From: DATBLE01 sp963764565
GTDB lineage: Bacteria > Actinomycetota > Thermoleophilia > Gaiellales > Gaiellaceae
Length of the DNA: 64,000 nucleotides
Reading direction: 5' to 3'
Assembly: GCA_963764565.1 (NCBI GenBank)
Contig: CAVXTD010000022.1
Location: forward strand, 10,662 to 74,661
Of this stretch, positions 43,958-55,569 are shown piece by piece. Every line of letters begins with the position of its first letter. Within the stretch, counting starts at the first letter, position 1. The position numbers were made by a program, and so were the translations under genes. The notes under the pieces were generated by a model, which worked only from the letters and a program-made list of their open reading frames with translations, did not search any database and had not been told where the DNA came from.

Positions 43958-44761
43958 TCACAAAGAGCCTCGGTACAGGGCATTCCGCGAGGTGCCTGTC
44001 AGCCGCGAGACCACATCCGCCGCCTGCCGGCGGGGCACTCCGGCCTCGACGAGCTCCGCAACCGCCACGGCCGCGACGGAGGCATCCGTCGGCTCCGGCG
44101 CACCCGCCCCGATCACGAGGGTGATCTCGCCCCTGGGCGCCTCGGAAAACCGCTCGGCGACCTCCGCAGCGTCACCGCGCACGACTTCTTCGAACCGCTT
44201 CGTCAGCTCCCGGCAGACGGCGGCCGGCCGATCCGGGAGCACGGTTGCGAGTGAGCGCAGGGTCGCGGGCAGCCGGCGGGGCGACTCGAACGCGACCACC
44301 GGCCAGCGCCAGCCGCGCACCTCTTCCCAGAGCGCGTCCAGCGCCGAGGCACGGCGAGGCAAGTACCCGACGAACTGGTACCGCTCGGCCGCGAAGCCGC
44401 TGACGACGAGCGCCGTCTCGACCGCCGAGGCGCCGGGCAGCACCGTCACCGGAACGCCCGACTCCAGCGCAGCCGCGATCAGCCGCGCGCCCGGATCGTT
44501 GATCCCCGGCAGCCCGGCGTCGCTGACGAGAGCGACACGCGCCCCGGCGACGAGACGTGGCAGCACCTCGGAGATCCGCCTGGCTTCGCTGTGCTCGTGG
44601 TAGGAGACGAGCCGGGCCGAGATCTCGTGGCGTTGGAGCAGGATCCGGGTCCGCCGCGTGTCCTCGCAGAGGACGAGCTCGGCCTCCGCCAGCTCGCGCA
44701 AGACGCGGAGCGTGACGTCCTCGAGATTGCCGATCGGCGTGGCGCAGACGGCGAGCGGCAT
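43958..44761 (-). CDS. rsmI: RsmI, 16S rRNA (cytidine-2'-O)-methyltransferase
   Basis: A 267-residue tetrapyrrole-methylase-fold enzyme: LAVCATPIGNLEDVTLRVLRE, LCEDTRRTRILLQRH, ALVSDAGLPGINDPGARLI, and GEITLVIGAG near residue 225. It methylates C1402 of 16S rRNA. ATG 44761 overlaps the TGA of the ROK gene (ATGA). Confidence 0.94.
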   Translation of the reverse strand: MPLAVCATPIGNLEDVTLRVLRELAEAELVLCEDTRRTRILLQRHEISARLVSYHEHSEARRISEVLPRLVAGARVALVSDAGLPGINDPGARLIAAALESGVPVTVLPGASAVETALVVSGFAAERYQFVGYLPRRASALDALWEEVRGWRWPVVAFESPRRLPATLRSLATVLPDRPAAVCRELTKRFEEVVRGDAAEVAERFSEAPRGEITLVIGAGAPEPTDASVAAVAVAELVEAGVPRRQAADVVSRLTGTSRNALYRGSL

Positions 44762-45684
44762 CAGGCCGGCGCAGCGTCGCAGGCCTCGAAGGCGACCATT
44801 GCCGCGCCGATCATGCCCGCCGAGGTGCCAAGCTCGGCTCTGACGATACGAGCCGAGCTCCGCATCGTCTTCAGCACCTCGCGCTCGACCACGTCGCGGG
44901 CCGGCGCGAACAGGAGCTCCCCCGCCGCGGCGAACCCGCCGCCGATCACCACCAGCTCGGGGTCGAAGGTGTTGATCAGGCTGGCGATCCCCGAGCCGAG
45001 CTTGCGCCCGATCTCCGTGACGATCCCGATCGCCCTTGCATCCCCTTCGTTCGCCAACCGGACGAGGCGGTGGGCGTCGGTGGCCGGACCGAAGGCCTCG
45101 CGCGCCAGCTCGTCGGCGGCCTTGCCGGACACGTACGACTCGAGGTGGCCGTGGCCGCCGCATGCGCACGGAGCGCCGTCGTGGACGATGACGATGTGGC
45201 CGATCTCCCCGGCCGCTCCGATCGCACCCCGGTAGGGCTGCCCGCCGAGAATCAGGCCCCCGCCCACGCCGGTGCCGAGGGTGAGCATGACCAGGTCGCT
45301 CGCGCCGCGCCCGGCGCCGACCTTCCACTCTGCGATCGCAGCCGCGTTCGCATCGTTGTCGATCCCGACCGGCAGGCCCAACCGCTCCTGCATGACGTTG
45401 CGAAAGGGCACGCCGCGGAGCGGGACGTTGACCGAGCCGAGCGCAATCCCCGCACGCTGGTCGATCTGCGAGGGGATCCCGAAGCCGACGGCGACGACCG
45501 ACTCGTCGAGAAACGCCCGCACCGCAGCTTCGAGGCCGTCGAGGAGCTCGTCGAGCGTGGCGACCGGGGTCGGATACTCGCGGTGCGCGACGACCGTGCC
45601 GTCACGCCTGACGACGCCGGCGAGGATCTTCGTCCCGCCGACGTCGACACCGATCACGTTCCGAACCACCGCGGCGGCTACCAT
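44761..45684 (-). CDS. ROK-family sugar kinase (glucokinase-like)
   Basis: A 307-residue protein with VIGVDVGGTKILAGVV, ATP-binding LTLGTGVGGGLILGG, and zinc motif CACGGHGHLESYVSG, where the third Cys of the ROK signature is His as in many actinobacterial glucokinases. The phosphoryl-acceptor Asp lies in GIDNDANAAA. It has no DNA-binding domain, so it is an enzyme rather than a repressor. Substrate (glucose or another hexose) is inferred. Confidence 0.88.
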   Translation of the reverse strand: MVAAAVVRNVIGVDVGGTKILAGVVRRDGTVVAHREYPTPVATLDELLDGLEAAVRAFLDESVVAVGFGIPSQIDQRAGIALGSVNVPLRGVPFRNVMQERLGLPVGIDNDANAAAIAEWKVGAGRGASDLVMLTLGTGVGGGLILGGQPYRGAIGAAGEIGHIVIVHDGAPCACGGHGHLESYVSGKAADELAREAFGPATDAHRLVRLANEGDARAIGIVTEIGRKLGSGIASLINTFDPELVVIGGGFAAAGELLFAPARDVVEREVLKTMRSSARIVRAELGTSAGMIGAAMVAFEACDAAPA

Positions 45685-45694
45685 AGCCCGCCGG

Positions 45695-46831
45695 ATGGCG
45701 TCCGGAGAGAAGCCCTACCGGGTCTACCGCGGCGGGCGCGTCAAGGGGAAGGTGCCGTCCCTTGGGCCGAGGGGGGAAAAGGAGCGCAAGTTCCGCTTTC
45801 GTTTGCGGCTGCGGCCCAACCGTCGCTGGCTGCGCTGGATTCCCGTTGGGCTCGGACTCCTGCTGGTGCTCGTGATCGTCTGGGCGGTAGCGAGCTACTT
45901 TCAGTTCCGCGACGGTGTCTCGGCGGCGAACAAGCGGCTCGACCAAGACACACGGCAGGCGCTCGACGCCCAGCACGGTGGCCCAACGGACATCCTGCTG
46001 CTCGGCACCGACCACGCAGCGCTCGCCGGCCGCGAGTCGGCGAACCGAACCGACTCGATCACGCTCGTCCGAGTCGACCCGGGCCGCCACCGCATCGCCT
46101 ACCTCTCGATCCCGCGCGACCTGCGGGTGGAGATCCCGGGGCACGGCTCGTCGAAGATCAACGCGGCGATGCCGCTCGGCGGCGCGGCGCTCGCGATCCG
46201 CACCGTGCACGACCTGACGGGGCTGCCGGTCAACCACGTCGTGCTCGTCGACTTCGGTCAGTTCCGGGACCTGATCGACAAGATCGGCGGGATCGACATC
46301 GTCGTCTCGGAGCGGATCGTCTCCAAGTTCGACTGCCCGTACCCGACCGAGGAGCGCTGCGCGCGCTGGGACGGCTGGCGGTTCGCAAAGGGGAAGCAGC
46401 ACATGGACGGCCGCCGCGCCCTGATCTACTCGCGCGTGCGGAAGAACAAGCTCAACCCCGGAGACACCGACTTCTCGCGGGCCGAGCACAACCAGCAGGT
46501 GCTCCAGGCGGTCGCCGGCAAGCTGACGAGCTTCGGAACGCTCGTGAAGATGCCGTTCATCGGCGCGGACCTGCTCGCGCCGGTGGCGACCGACCTGTCC
46601 ACGCACGCGTTCATCTCGCTCGGCTGGACGAAGTTCCGCTCGAGCGCCGGGCGGACGTTGCATTGCCGCCTCGGCGGCGAGTCGAGCGGCGGCGACATCG
46701 TTCCGGTGGAGGAGAATCGCAGCGTGATCTCGATGGTCACCGGCGACTCGGCACCCCAGCCGCCGACGCCCGGCTCGGGCGCGTACGGCCCCGGCTGCGT
46801 CGAGGGTAACCAGACGCTCGGCGTGCGCTAG
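45695..46831 (+). CDS. LytR-CpsA-Psr (LCP) family cell-wall ligase
   Basis: A 378-residue protein: basic cytoplasmic N-terminus (residues 1-49), one transmembrane helix (WIPVGLGLLLVLVIVWAVAS) and an LCP domain with ILLLGTDHA, RTDSITLVRVDP, LSIPRDLRVEIPGHGSSKIN and RRALIYSRVRKN. LCP proteins transfer lipid-linked glycopolymers to peptidoglycan. It is divergent from the ROK gene. Its stop interlocks with the FmdB gene stop as CTAG. Confidence 0.92.
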   Translation: MASGEKPYRVYRGGRVKGKVPSLGPRGEKERKFRFRLRLRPNRRWLRWIPVGLGLLLVLVIVWAVASYFQFRDGVSAANKRLDQDTRQALDAQHGGPTDILLLGTDHAALAGRESANRTDSITLVRVDPGRHRIAYLSIPRDLRVEIPGHGSSKINAAMPLGGAALAIRTVHDLTGLPVNHVVLVDFGQFRDLIDKIGGIDIVVSERIVSKFDCPYPTEERCARWDGWRFAKGKQHMDGRRALIYSRVRKNKLNPGDTDFSRAEHNQQVLQAVAGKLTSFGTLVKMPFIGADLLAPVATDLSTHAFISLGWTKFRSSAGRTLHCRLGGESSGGDIVPVEENRSVISMVTGDSAPQPPTPGSGAYGPGCVEGNQTLGVR

Positions 46832-47148
46832 CTCTCCTTCGCCGCCGGCTTCTTCTCCGCCTGCCCGGACTTGTCCGACTTCTCGATCTTCTTCACGTCC
46901 TTCGACCCGTCCTTGGACCCTTCGCCCTCGCCGCCGCCGGAGGAATCGGACGAGTCGCGCTTACGCCCGCCGCGGCCGTAGTCGGTCGAGTAGAACCCTG
47001 AGCCTTTGAAATGGACGGGCACCGGGTGGAGCACCTTGACGAGCGGGCCCTTGCCGCAGACCTCACACTTCTTCGGATCCGGGTCGCTCATCCGGTGGAA
47101 CACCTCGAAGCGATGGCCGTCCGGGCAGCGGTACTCGTAGATCGGCAC
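46828..47148 (-). CDS. FmdB-type zinc-ribbon regulatory protein
   Basis: A 106-residue protein: PIYEYRCPDGHRFEVFHRM, then KKCEVCGKGPLVKVLHP, i.e. the FmdB zinc ribbon with one CPDGH half replacing the first CxxC. The second half is a charged tail rich in Ser, Lys, Asp and Gly. GTG 47148 gives the conserved start (family MPIYEYRC). Role in regulation is inferred from family name only. Confidence 0.85.
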   Translation of the reverse strand: MPIYEYRCPDGHRFEVFHRMSDPDPKKCEVCGKGPLVKVLHPVPVHFKGSGFYSTDYGRGGRKRDSSDSSGGGEGEGSKDGSKDVKKIEKSDKSGQAEKKPAAKES

Positions 47149-47228
47149 GAAAATCAAGGCTAGCAGGGCGATCTTCGGCTTTCGCAGGGCCATCTCCGGC
47201 CTCCCGGCACGCGTAAGGTTCTTCGGCG

Positions 47229-48888
47229 ATGCACGACACGGCGACGACCCTGGACACCGCCGCTCCGAGCCTTCGCCGTGCCCGCGCAGCCGTCGGCGAC
47301 CTCGAGGGCAGGCTGTTCCTGGCCGGCGTCGCAGTGTTGACAGCAGGCGTGGCCGCCTTCCTCCTCGTCCAGCTCTCCGGCTGGCCGCCGCACGAGGACG
47401 AGACGCTCCCGCTGTTCGTGGGCCGGCAGCCGCTAGGAGGGCTCTTCGACATCGTGCTCGGCGAGCGCGGCGGCGCGCCGCTGCACTTCATGCTCGCTTG
47501 GATCGTCGCGCACTCAGGCGGTGGGCTCCACGAGATGCGTCTGCTCTCAGCGCTGTTTGCGGTCGCGAGCGTGCCGGCGATCGCTGCGCTGGGAAGCCGG
47601 CTTGCCGGCCGCGGCGCCGGGCTCGCAGCCGCCGCACTGGCCGCCGGCAGCTGGGTGCTCCTCTTCCACGGGATCTACGCGCGGATGTACAGCCTGTTCC
47701 TGTTCCTGGCGACGCTGTCGTACCTGGCGCTGCTGCGGGCGCTCGACCGAGGCGGTGTTCGCGCCTGGGCACTGTGGGCCGTGCTGATGCTGCTCGCGAT
47801 CGGCGCCCACCCCTACGGCGCGCTCGTCCTCGGCTCGCAGGGGCTCTACGTGCTGCTGACGCGGGGACGACTCCGCCAGGCGGTTGCGGCTTTCGGCGCC
47901 GTCTCCCTGCTCGCGATCCCGCTCTGGCGAAGCAGCGTCGTGCTCGCGAGCCGCTTCGACGTCGGCGTCGGGGGCGGTGGAGGGAAGCTCCGCACGCCGC
48001 GCGAGGTCTTCGACTACCTCTGGCGTGTCGCGGGCGATTCCTCGTCCGGCTACACCGGTGTCCTGGTCGTCGTCCTGCTCTTCGCCGGCGCCGGCCTCGT
48101 CCGCCTCTCGCGCGACACGCCGAAGAGCGGTTTGCTGATCGCCTGTGTCGTGGCGACGCCGACGCTGTTCTTCCTGGTCGGCAAGTTCGGCGGTAACTCG
48201 GCCCCCGAGTCGCGCCACCTGATCTTCGTGGTGCCGTTCCTCGCGGTCGCGACAGCGTCGGGAATCCTCTGGCTCGCGCGGCTGACAGGACCGCGCAGCG
48301 GCTGGCTGGCGGCGCTCGTCGTCGTCGCGATCCTCCCGGCCGAGATCGGTTGGGCCTGGCACAAGACGCCGGCCCTCTTCAAACGCGAGAGCCCGACCAG
48401 GGTCAGCGCCCGCCACGAAGCGGCGGCGTGGCTGGGCTCGACCTCACGCCCCGACGACGTCCTCTTCGCCTACGAGCCCCTCTACCTCGCCGCGTGGGAG
48501 ACGAACCGGCCGGCGGTCTCGCGGACCGTCGTGCCGCGCGCCGATCCGAAGCTCGCACTCCAGACCCTCGAGGAGACCAAGAAGCCGCTCGGGCGCGGCG
48601 TCTGGGCCTTCGACGCCGGCGACAACAACAACTACGTCAAGCGCACGCGGATCGAGCTGCGGGTGCCGTTCCCACGCACCGAGTTCGAGGGCCGCGTGTT
48701 CGGCCCGTACCTCGTCATCCGGACGCGCCGGCCGACGGTGACCGTCGAGCGCTACCTCGACGACGCTCGTAAGGCCGAGCTGATCGGCAAGTCGCTCGAG
48801 GATGGGCGACGCGGACATCAACTACGCGACGATCCGCCGCGCTCAGGCCCGGTTGATCGCCCGCTCCCTCTCCAGGGTCTCCTCGTAG
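47229..48888 (+). CDS. GT-C type membrane glycosyltransferase, frameshifted near the end
   Basis: A protein of about 550 residues with 10-12 transmembrane helices and an ArnT/PMT-like catalytic loop after the first helix (PPHEDETLPLFVGRQPLGG, with acidic pair) and an HFMLAWIVAHSG segment. Such enzymes transfer sugars from polyprenyl-phosphate donors outside the membrane. A surplus base near 48797 breaks the frame; the continuation GDADINYATIRRAQARLIAR ends at TAG 48886-48888, overlapping the convergent small gene by 46 nt. Acceptor unknown; LCP gene nearby suggests wall glycan. Confidence 0.75.
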
Positions 48889-49037
48889 CACGGCGCGTCC
48901 TCGAAGGCGGCAAGGCCGGCGGGTGTGCGCCGCCGGGGCGAGCGCTTGCGCCGTGCGGCCGCGAGCACCGCGGAGGCGCCGACGACGCCGCCGAGGAGGA
49001 ATGAGCGGAGACGGCTGCGGCGGCCCTCGACGTTCAC
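48843..49037 (-). CDS. Small basic protein with an N-terminal hydrophobic segment
   Basis: A 64-residue protein from GTG 49037: Arg-rich start, hydrophobic stretch SFLLGGVVGASAVLAAA, then RRKRSPRRRTPAGLAAFEDAPC and a helical end. It could be a membrane-tethered basic peptide. It lies 9 nt after the histidine phosphatase stop and converges with the GT-C gene. Family not recognised. Confidence 0.5.
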   Translation of the reverse strand: MNVEGRRSRLRSFLLGGVVGASAVLAAARRKRSPRRRTPAGLAAFEDAPCYEETLERERAINRA

Positions 49038-49046
49038 AGCTCGATG

Positions 49047-49634
49047 CTAGCCGGTGCCGGCGAGTGCCTCGATGCGGCCGACCGCCCGCGCGAGTGCCGC
49101 TCGCTCGAAGACAAACGGAGTCGCGTTCTGGATGTCGTGGAAGGGCGGCCCGTCGAGGTCGACCGCCCCCGCCGCCGCGTTCAGCGCATACCGCACCGGA
49201 ATCTCGTGACAGACCACGAGCACGCGCTCAGCTCCGCTCTCGACGATGCCGGAGAAGCCTGCCGCGAACCGGCGCGCTGCTTCGTCGAGGCTCTCGCCTC
49301 GGGGGAACGGCAGCCGGCGCCCGATCTCGCGCTTGACCTCGCGGTAGCGGGCGAGGTCCGATCCCTCGAGCTCGCCGATCTTCACGTCATCGAGAAGCGG
49401 CTCGACCCGAACGGGCACACTGCGACCGGCCAGCGCAAGCTCGGCCGTCTCGCGCGCCCGCGGAAAGCGCGAGTGGACGCACAGGTCGAGCTCGAGCTGC
49501 GCGACCTGCGCTCCGAGCAGGCGCGCCTCGGTTCGGCCCAGCTCCGTCAGCGGGGCGTCGACGGTGGGGTCGCCGTTCACACGGTGCTCGACGTTCAGGA
49601 TCGACTGCCCGTGCCGCGCGAGGATGACCAGCAC
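49047..49634 (-). CDS. Histidine phosphatase superfamily protein
   Basis: A 195-residue protein with the phosphohistidine motif ARHGQSILN near residue 7, SRFPRARETAEL, LKIGELEG-type acidic segment (DVKIGELEG) and the second catalytic His in VVCHEIPVR. The family includes phosphoglycerate mutase-like phosphatases and SixA-like enzymes. Substrate unknown. Confidence 0.88.
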   Translation of the reverse strand: MLVILARHGQSILNVEHRVNGDPTVDAPLTELGRTEARLLGAQVAQLELDLCVHSRFPRARETAELALAGRSVPVRVEPLLDDVKIGELEGSDLARYREVKREIGRRLPFPRGESLDEAARRFAAGFSGIVESGAERVLVVCHEIPVRYALNAAAGAVDLDGPPFHDIQNATPFVFERAALARAVGRIEALAGTG

Positions 49635-49646
49635 GTGGGGCCTGCG

Positions 49647-49934
49647 CTACTCCGAGAGCTGCGCGAGCAGGTCGTCGATCTCGATCAGCTCGAACGTCTG
49701 CAACTTGGCGCTGCCACGCGCGCCGAGCGCGATCGAGACCTTCGCCACCGTCGCCGCATCCGGAGCCTCGACGATGTTCAGGAAGTCGTAGGCGCCGACC
49801 ATGCTCCACTGGTGAAGCACCTTGGCGCCGAGCTCCTCGACGTCCCGGTTGACCTCCTTCAGCCGGTCGGGGTTCGCCTGGAGCGTCTGCACGCCCTTGG
49901 CCGTCAGCGTGGTCAACATCACGTACTTCGGCAT
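49647..49934 (-). CDS. GYD-domain protein
   Basis: A 95-residue protein with the GYD signature seen as VGAYDFLNIVEAPD and the usual start KYVMLTTLTAKGVQTLQANP. It is a small alpha/beta (ferredoxin-like) domain of unknown function, common in actinobacteria. It precedes the histidine phosphatase gene by 12 nt. Confidence 0.85.
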   Translation of the reverse strand: MPKYVMLTTLTAKGVQTLQANPDRLKEVNRDVEELGAKVLHQWSMVGAYDFLNIVEAPDAATVAKVSIALGARGSAKLQTFELIEIDDLLAQLSE

Positions 49935-49961
49935 CGGCCCTCCTTCGATCGGGAGGCGAGC

Positions 49962-50717
49962 TTACTTCCTGGCCTCGAATCGGGCGGCCTGATCGAGGTA
50001 GAGGATCGCCGAGCCGACGAACAGGATCGGCGAGAGGACGAGGTCGGCGAGCGCCGTCGTCGACCGCTCGCCCAACTCTCCGCCGTTGCGGATGAGCAGG
50101 GCGAGCATCAGCCTGACCACCCCGTACAGGATCACGAGCGTGGCCAGGCCGCCGGCGGCATGGACGTAATCGGCGCGTCCGAGCCGGGGAGCGCGGCCGA
50201 GCGCCTGGCGGATGCCGGCGCCTTCGACGAGGACCACCGGGACCGCCCACCCCATCAACGCCAGGTAGAGCACGGCCGGCAGCGCCAGGAAGCCGAGCAG
50301 CGCGACGAACAGAGGGACGGGGATCCAGACCAGCACGCCGACGGCGTATGCAGCGGCGAGCCGCCGCCGGTCCGGCTGCACGCCTGTGACCAGCACGATC
50401 GCGACGATGAACGAGGCGGTGAAGAGAAGCGCGCCGAGCACGAGCGACGTCTCGAAGCCGCCGCCGAGGAGCGCATGCCGTTGCTCGAAGCCGCGCGGTG
50501 GCGGATGACCGTACGGCTCCGTCTGGCGCTTTCCGAAAGCCGTCGTCAGTTGCGTGAGCGCGGCGACCGAGATCCCCAGAGGCAAGACCTGGAAGAAGTG
50601 GCGCTGGTAGAAGCCGATCGTCTCCGCGACCAGCTGCCCGACCGTGCGTGACTCGGGCGGAAGCGGCGGCGGCAGCGGCGGCTGCGGGCCGCGCTGCCGC
50701 CGGCCCTTCCGCGCCAT
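49962..50717 (-). CDS. Multi-pass membrane protein, unknown
   Basis: A 251-residue protein with a basic, proline-rich N-terminus and about five or six hydrophobic segments (SLVLGALLFTASFIVAIVLV, LAAAYAVGVLVWIPVPLFVA and others). The stretch RTVGQLVAETIGFYQRHF resembles the start of DUF7847/GlpM-like actinobacterial membrane proteins, but I cannot assign it firmly. ATG 50717 overlaps the upstream stop (ATGA). Confidence 0.7.
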   Translation of the reverse strand: MARKGRRQRGPQPPLPPPLPPESRTVGQLVAETIGFYQRHFFQVLPLGISVAALTQLTTAFGKRQTEPYGHPPPRGFEQRHALLGGGFETSLVLGALLFTASFIVAIVLVTGVQPDRRRLAAAYAVGVLVWIPVPLFVALLGFLALPAVLYLALMGWAVPVVLVEGAGIRQALGRAPRLGRADYVHAAGGLATLVILYGVVRLMLALLIRNGGELGERSTTALADLVLSPILFVGSAILYLDQAARFEARK

Positions 50718-50926
50718 CAGAATCGCCGCCTGGTCAGGTAGTAGTGGATGAAGTACAGGGGCAAGAAGAGCCCGACGGCGAGGAACGTCAGTACCCCCCA
50801 GGCGGTCGCGTGCTTGCTGCCGTGCCTGCTGGCGTGCCAGTACACCCACATCGAGAGCCCTGCCGCCAGCAGGACCGCCACGGCGAACTGTCCGAAGCTG
50901 AGGTTCGCGAGCGAGGCGGTGGGCAT
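50717..50926 (-). CDS. Two-helix small membrane protein
   Basis: A 69-residue protein with two transmembrane segments (AVAVLLAAGLSMWVYWHAS and WGVLTFLAVGLFLPLYFIHY) and a basic end LTRRRF. It is coupled by ATGA overlap to the larger membrane protein downstream, so the two may work together. Function unknown. Confidence 0.65.
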   Translation of the reverse strand: MPTASLANLSFGQFAVAVLLAAGLSMWVYWHASRHGSKHATAWGVLTFLAVGLFLPLYFIHYYLTRRRF

Positions 50927-50949
50927 CGCGCGAGCCTAGCTCCGATGCG

Positions 50950-51364
50950 ATGATGCAGGCGATGGGCTACCACGTCGTCCGAGCGGGAGAGCATTCCTTC
51001 GAGGAGCGGCCGAACCCCGACCGGCCGAGAAGACCAGGCCGCGCGGCTCGCATCCGACGTGACGACCGCCGCCTTGCTCAAGGAGTCCCGGGCGCGGCTC
51101 TGGCGCTACCCCGCGGGCACGCGCGGCCGCCGCCATGCCGACGAGGTTCAGGAAGAGGTGTTCGTCGTTCTCAGCGGCACGCTGACGATGCTGCTCGGCG
51201 AACCGCCCGAGAAGATCGAGCTACCGCCGGAGAGCGTGGTCGCAGTCGAGCCGAAGACACCGCTCCAGCTTCGCAACGACGGGGACGAGGAGGTCGTCGT
51301 CTTCGTCTACGGCGCCCCGCCCGAGCAGGGCGGCGCCGAGTTCTTCGACGACCCAGAGCCCTAG
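50950..51364 (+). CDS. Cupin-domain protein, frameshifted
   Basis: The first part (MGYHVVRAGEHSFEERPNPDRP) and second part (LWRYPAGTRGRRHADEVQEEVFVVLSGTLTMLLGE to VVFVYGAPPEQGG) together make a single cupin of about 137 residues. A surplus base near 51028 breaks the frame. The metal-binding motif is partial: one His (RRHADEVQEE) with Glu residues. The start may be ATG 50950 or 50962. Function unknown. Its TAG interlocks with the minus-strand small gene as CTAG. Confidence 0.7.
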
Positions 51365-51492
51365 CGGCCCTGAGCTTCCATCCGAGCCTGCACGCGTTCG
51401 AACATCGCGCGGAGCTCGCGCAGGTCGGCTCTGATCCCTTCGATCAGCCGACGGATCTCGGCCCGATTCTCAGGCGTCAGATTCTTCTTCAT
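51361..51492 (-). CDS. Small helical protein, 43 residues
   Basis: ATG 51492 opens a 44-codon frame (KKNLTPENRAEIRRLIEG to AQGR) that is almost entirely amphipathic helix with heptad spacing, preceded by an AGGAGG-like ribosome binding site. It overlaps the end of the next small gene upstream by 23 nt, so the two are probably co-translated. Its TAG interlocks with the cupin gene stop. No family recognised. Confidence 0.55.
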   Translation of the reverse strand: MKKNLTPENRAEIRRLIEGIRADLRELRAMFERVQARMEAQGR

Positions 51493-51610
51493 GATCGTCC
51501 TCCTCGGTGAAGAGCGCGAGCAGCATCTCCAGCCTCGCATCGATCCGCATCAGCATGTTGATGATGCCAGACACCGTGTCCGGGTCGAGCGGGGATTCCC
51601 AGTCCTCCAT
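51470..51610 (-). CDS. Small acidic protein, 46 residues
   Basis: ATG 51610 starts a 47-codon frame (EDWESPLDPDTVSGIINMLM to HEEESDA): a short acidic lead, one amphipathic helix (INMLMRIDARLEMLLALF) and an acidic tail. It follows clpB by 44 nt and overlaps the 43-residue gene, suggesting a co-expressed helical pair at the end of the heat-shock operon. Function unknown. Confidence 0.5.
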   Translation of the reverse strand: MEDWESPLDPDTVSGIINMLMRIDARLEMLLALFTEEDDHEEESDA

Positions 51611-51654
51611 CTGACGATCGTTGCGGCGGCCATGAGGATTGGCAAGCTGTCCAT

Positions 51655-54121
<2,467 letters not shown>

Positions 54122-54508
54122 CTATGCCTTTCGTCGTGCCGGGATCGGGGCTGTCGCCTCCCGATAGACGACGAGGTCGCGCCGGTACTGCCGGTGGACG
54201 CGCTCGATCTCGTCGCGCATCGCGCGCTCGAGCCGGTCGATCCGTGTCCTCAGCTTGCCGAGCTCGTCTTCGAGGGCGAGCACGCGGGCGACGCCGGCCA
54301 GATTGAGCCCGAGCTCCGTCGTCAGCCTCTGGATCAGCTTCAACCGCGCCAGATCGTGCTCGGAGTAGAGCCGCGTGCCGCCCGGCGTCCGTCCGGGCCG
54401 GACGAGCCCCTTCGACTCGTAGATGCGCAGCGTCTGCGGGTGCATGCCGACGAGCTCGGCGGCGACCGAGATCATGTAACGCGGGTGCTCGTGGTCGGAG
54501 ACGCTCAC
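54122..54508 (-). CDS. hspR: HspR, MerR-type heat-shock repressor
   Basis: A 128-residue MerR-family regulator: winged helix-turn-helix YMISVAAELVGMHPQTLRIY then ESKGLVRPGRTPGGTRLYSEHD, followed by a coiled-coil dimerisation helix (ELGKLRTRIDRLERAMRDEI). HspR binds HAIR inverted repeats with DnaK as co-repressor. It overlaps dnaJ (GTGA) and directly precedes clpB, the actinobacterial order. No perfect HAIR site is visible upstream of dnaK. Confidence 0.93.
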   Translation of the reverse strand: MSVSDHEHPRYMISVAAELVGMHPQTLRIYESKGLVRPGRTPGGTRLYSEHDLARLKLIQRLTTELGLNLAGVARVLALEDELGKLRTRIDRLERAMRDEIERVHRQYRRDLVVYREATAPIPARRKA

Positions 54509-55569
54509 TTCGACACCTGCTTCAGCTCCTCGAGCAGCTCGCGCTCGCGCTTCGAGAGCTTCTTCGGCACCTCGATGCGCAGCTTCGCGAGCACGTCGCC
54601 GCGGCCCGAGCCCTTCAGGTGCGGCGCGCCCTTACCGCGCACCCGCAACAGCTTGCCGTCCTCGGATCCGGACGGAACCTTCACCGAGACCGGCCCGTCG
54701 GGGGTCGGAACCGAGGCGGTGGTCCCGAGTGCGGCGTCCGCGAACGAGACCGGAACCTCGACGACGAGATCGTCGCCGCGCCGGTGGAACGTCTTCGACG
54801 GCTCGACCTTGGTGACGACGTACAGATCGCCCGCCGGGCCGCCGCCCCAGCCGGCCTCGCCCTTGCCCTTCAAGCGAATGCGGCTGCCGTTCTTCACGCC
54901 GGCCGGGATCTTGACCGTGTAGCGCTTCGTCCGCCGCTCGCGGCCGGAGCCCTTGCAGTTCGGGCACGGCTCCTCGATCACGGTGCCGTTGCCGCGGCAG
55001 CGTGGGCACGGCTGGGAAAGCGCGAAGAAGCCCTGGCTCTCGGCGACGACACCGCGGCCACCACACTGAGGGCAGACCTTCGGCGCGGTGCCGGGCTTCG
55101 CGCCCGACCCGTGGCACACGTGGCAGGCGAGCTCGAGCGCGACCGGGATCTTCGTCTCGACGCCGTTCAGGGCGTCGTCGAACGAGAGGCTGACCTGCAC
55201 CTCGACGTCGTTCCCGCGCTGGCCGCGCGGCTCGGCTCCCCCGCGCGCACCGCCGCCGAATAGCCCGCCGAAGAGGTCGCCCAGATTGCCAAGGTCCCCG
55301 AAGTCGAAGCCCTCGCTCGGGTTCCAAGCGAATCCGCCGCCCTGGCCGCCGCGCCCGTTCGCCGAGCCGAACGTGTCGTACTGCTTTCGCTTCTCCGGGT
55401 CGCCGATCACGTCATAGGCGCCCTGCACTTCCTTGAAGCGCGCCTCGGCCTCGGCGTCCTCGGGATTCTTGTCCGGGTGGTACCGGCGCGCGAGCTTGCG
55501 GTAGGCCTTCTTGACCTCGTCCTGGGGCGCATTCTTGGGCACCCCGAGCACCTCGTAGGGGTTCTTCAT
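54505..55569 (-). CDS. dnaJ: DnaJ co-chaperone
   Basis: A 354-residue type I DnaJ: J domain (residues 1-67) with RYHPDKN, a Gly/Phe-rich stretch (residues 70-110), four zinc repeats (CHVCHGSG, CPQCGGRG, CPRCRGNG, CPNCKGSG) and the C-terminal substrate-binding domain. It stimulates the DnaK ATPase. ATG 55569 is clear; a 151-nt spacer with no evident gene separates it from grpE. Confidence 0.95.
   Translation of the reverse strand: MKNPYEVLGVPKNAPQDEVKKAYRKLARRYHPDKNPEDAEAEARFKEVQGAYDVIGDPEKRKQYDTFGSANGRGGQGGGFAWNPSEGFDFGDLGNLGDLFGGLFGGGARGGAEPRGQRGNDVEVQVSLSFDDALNGVETKIPVALELACHVCHGSGAKPGTAPKVCPQCGGRGVVAESQGFFALSQPCPRCRGNGTVIEEPCPNCKGSGRERRTKRYTVKIPAGVKNGSRIRLKGKGEAGWGGGPAGDLYVVTKVEPSKTFHRRGDDLVVEVPVSFADAALGTTASVPTPDGPVSVKVPSGSEDGKLLRVRGKGAPHLKGSGRGDVLAKLRIEVPKKLSKRERELLEELKQVSK

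Noticed and set aside
49044..50651. A 535-codon plus-strand frame
   Set aside because: It lies antisense to the histidine phosphatase, GYD and membrane protein genes, each of which is well supported on the minus strand.
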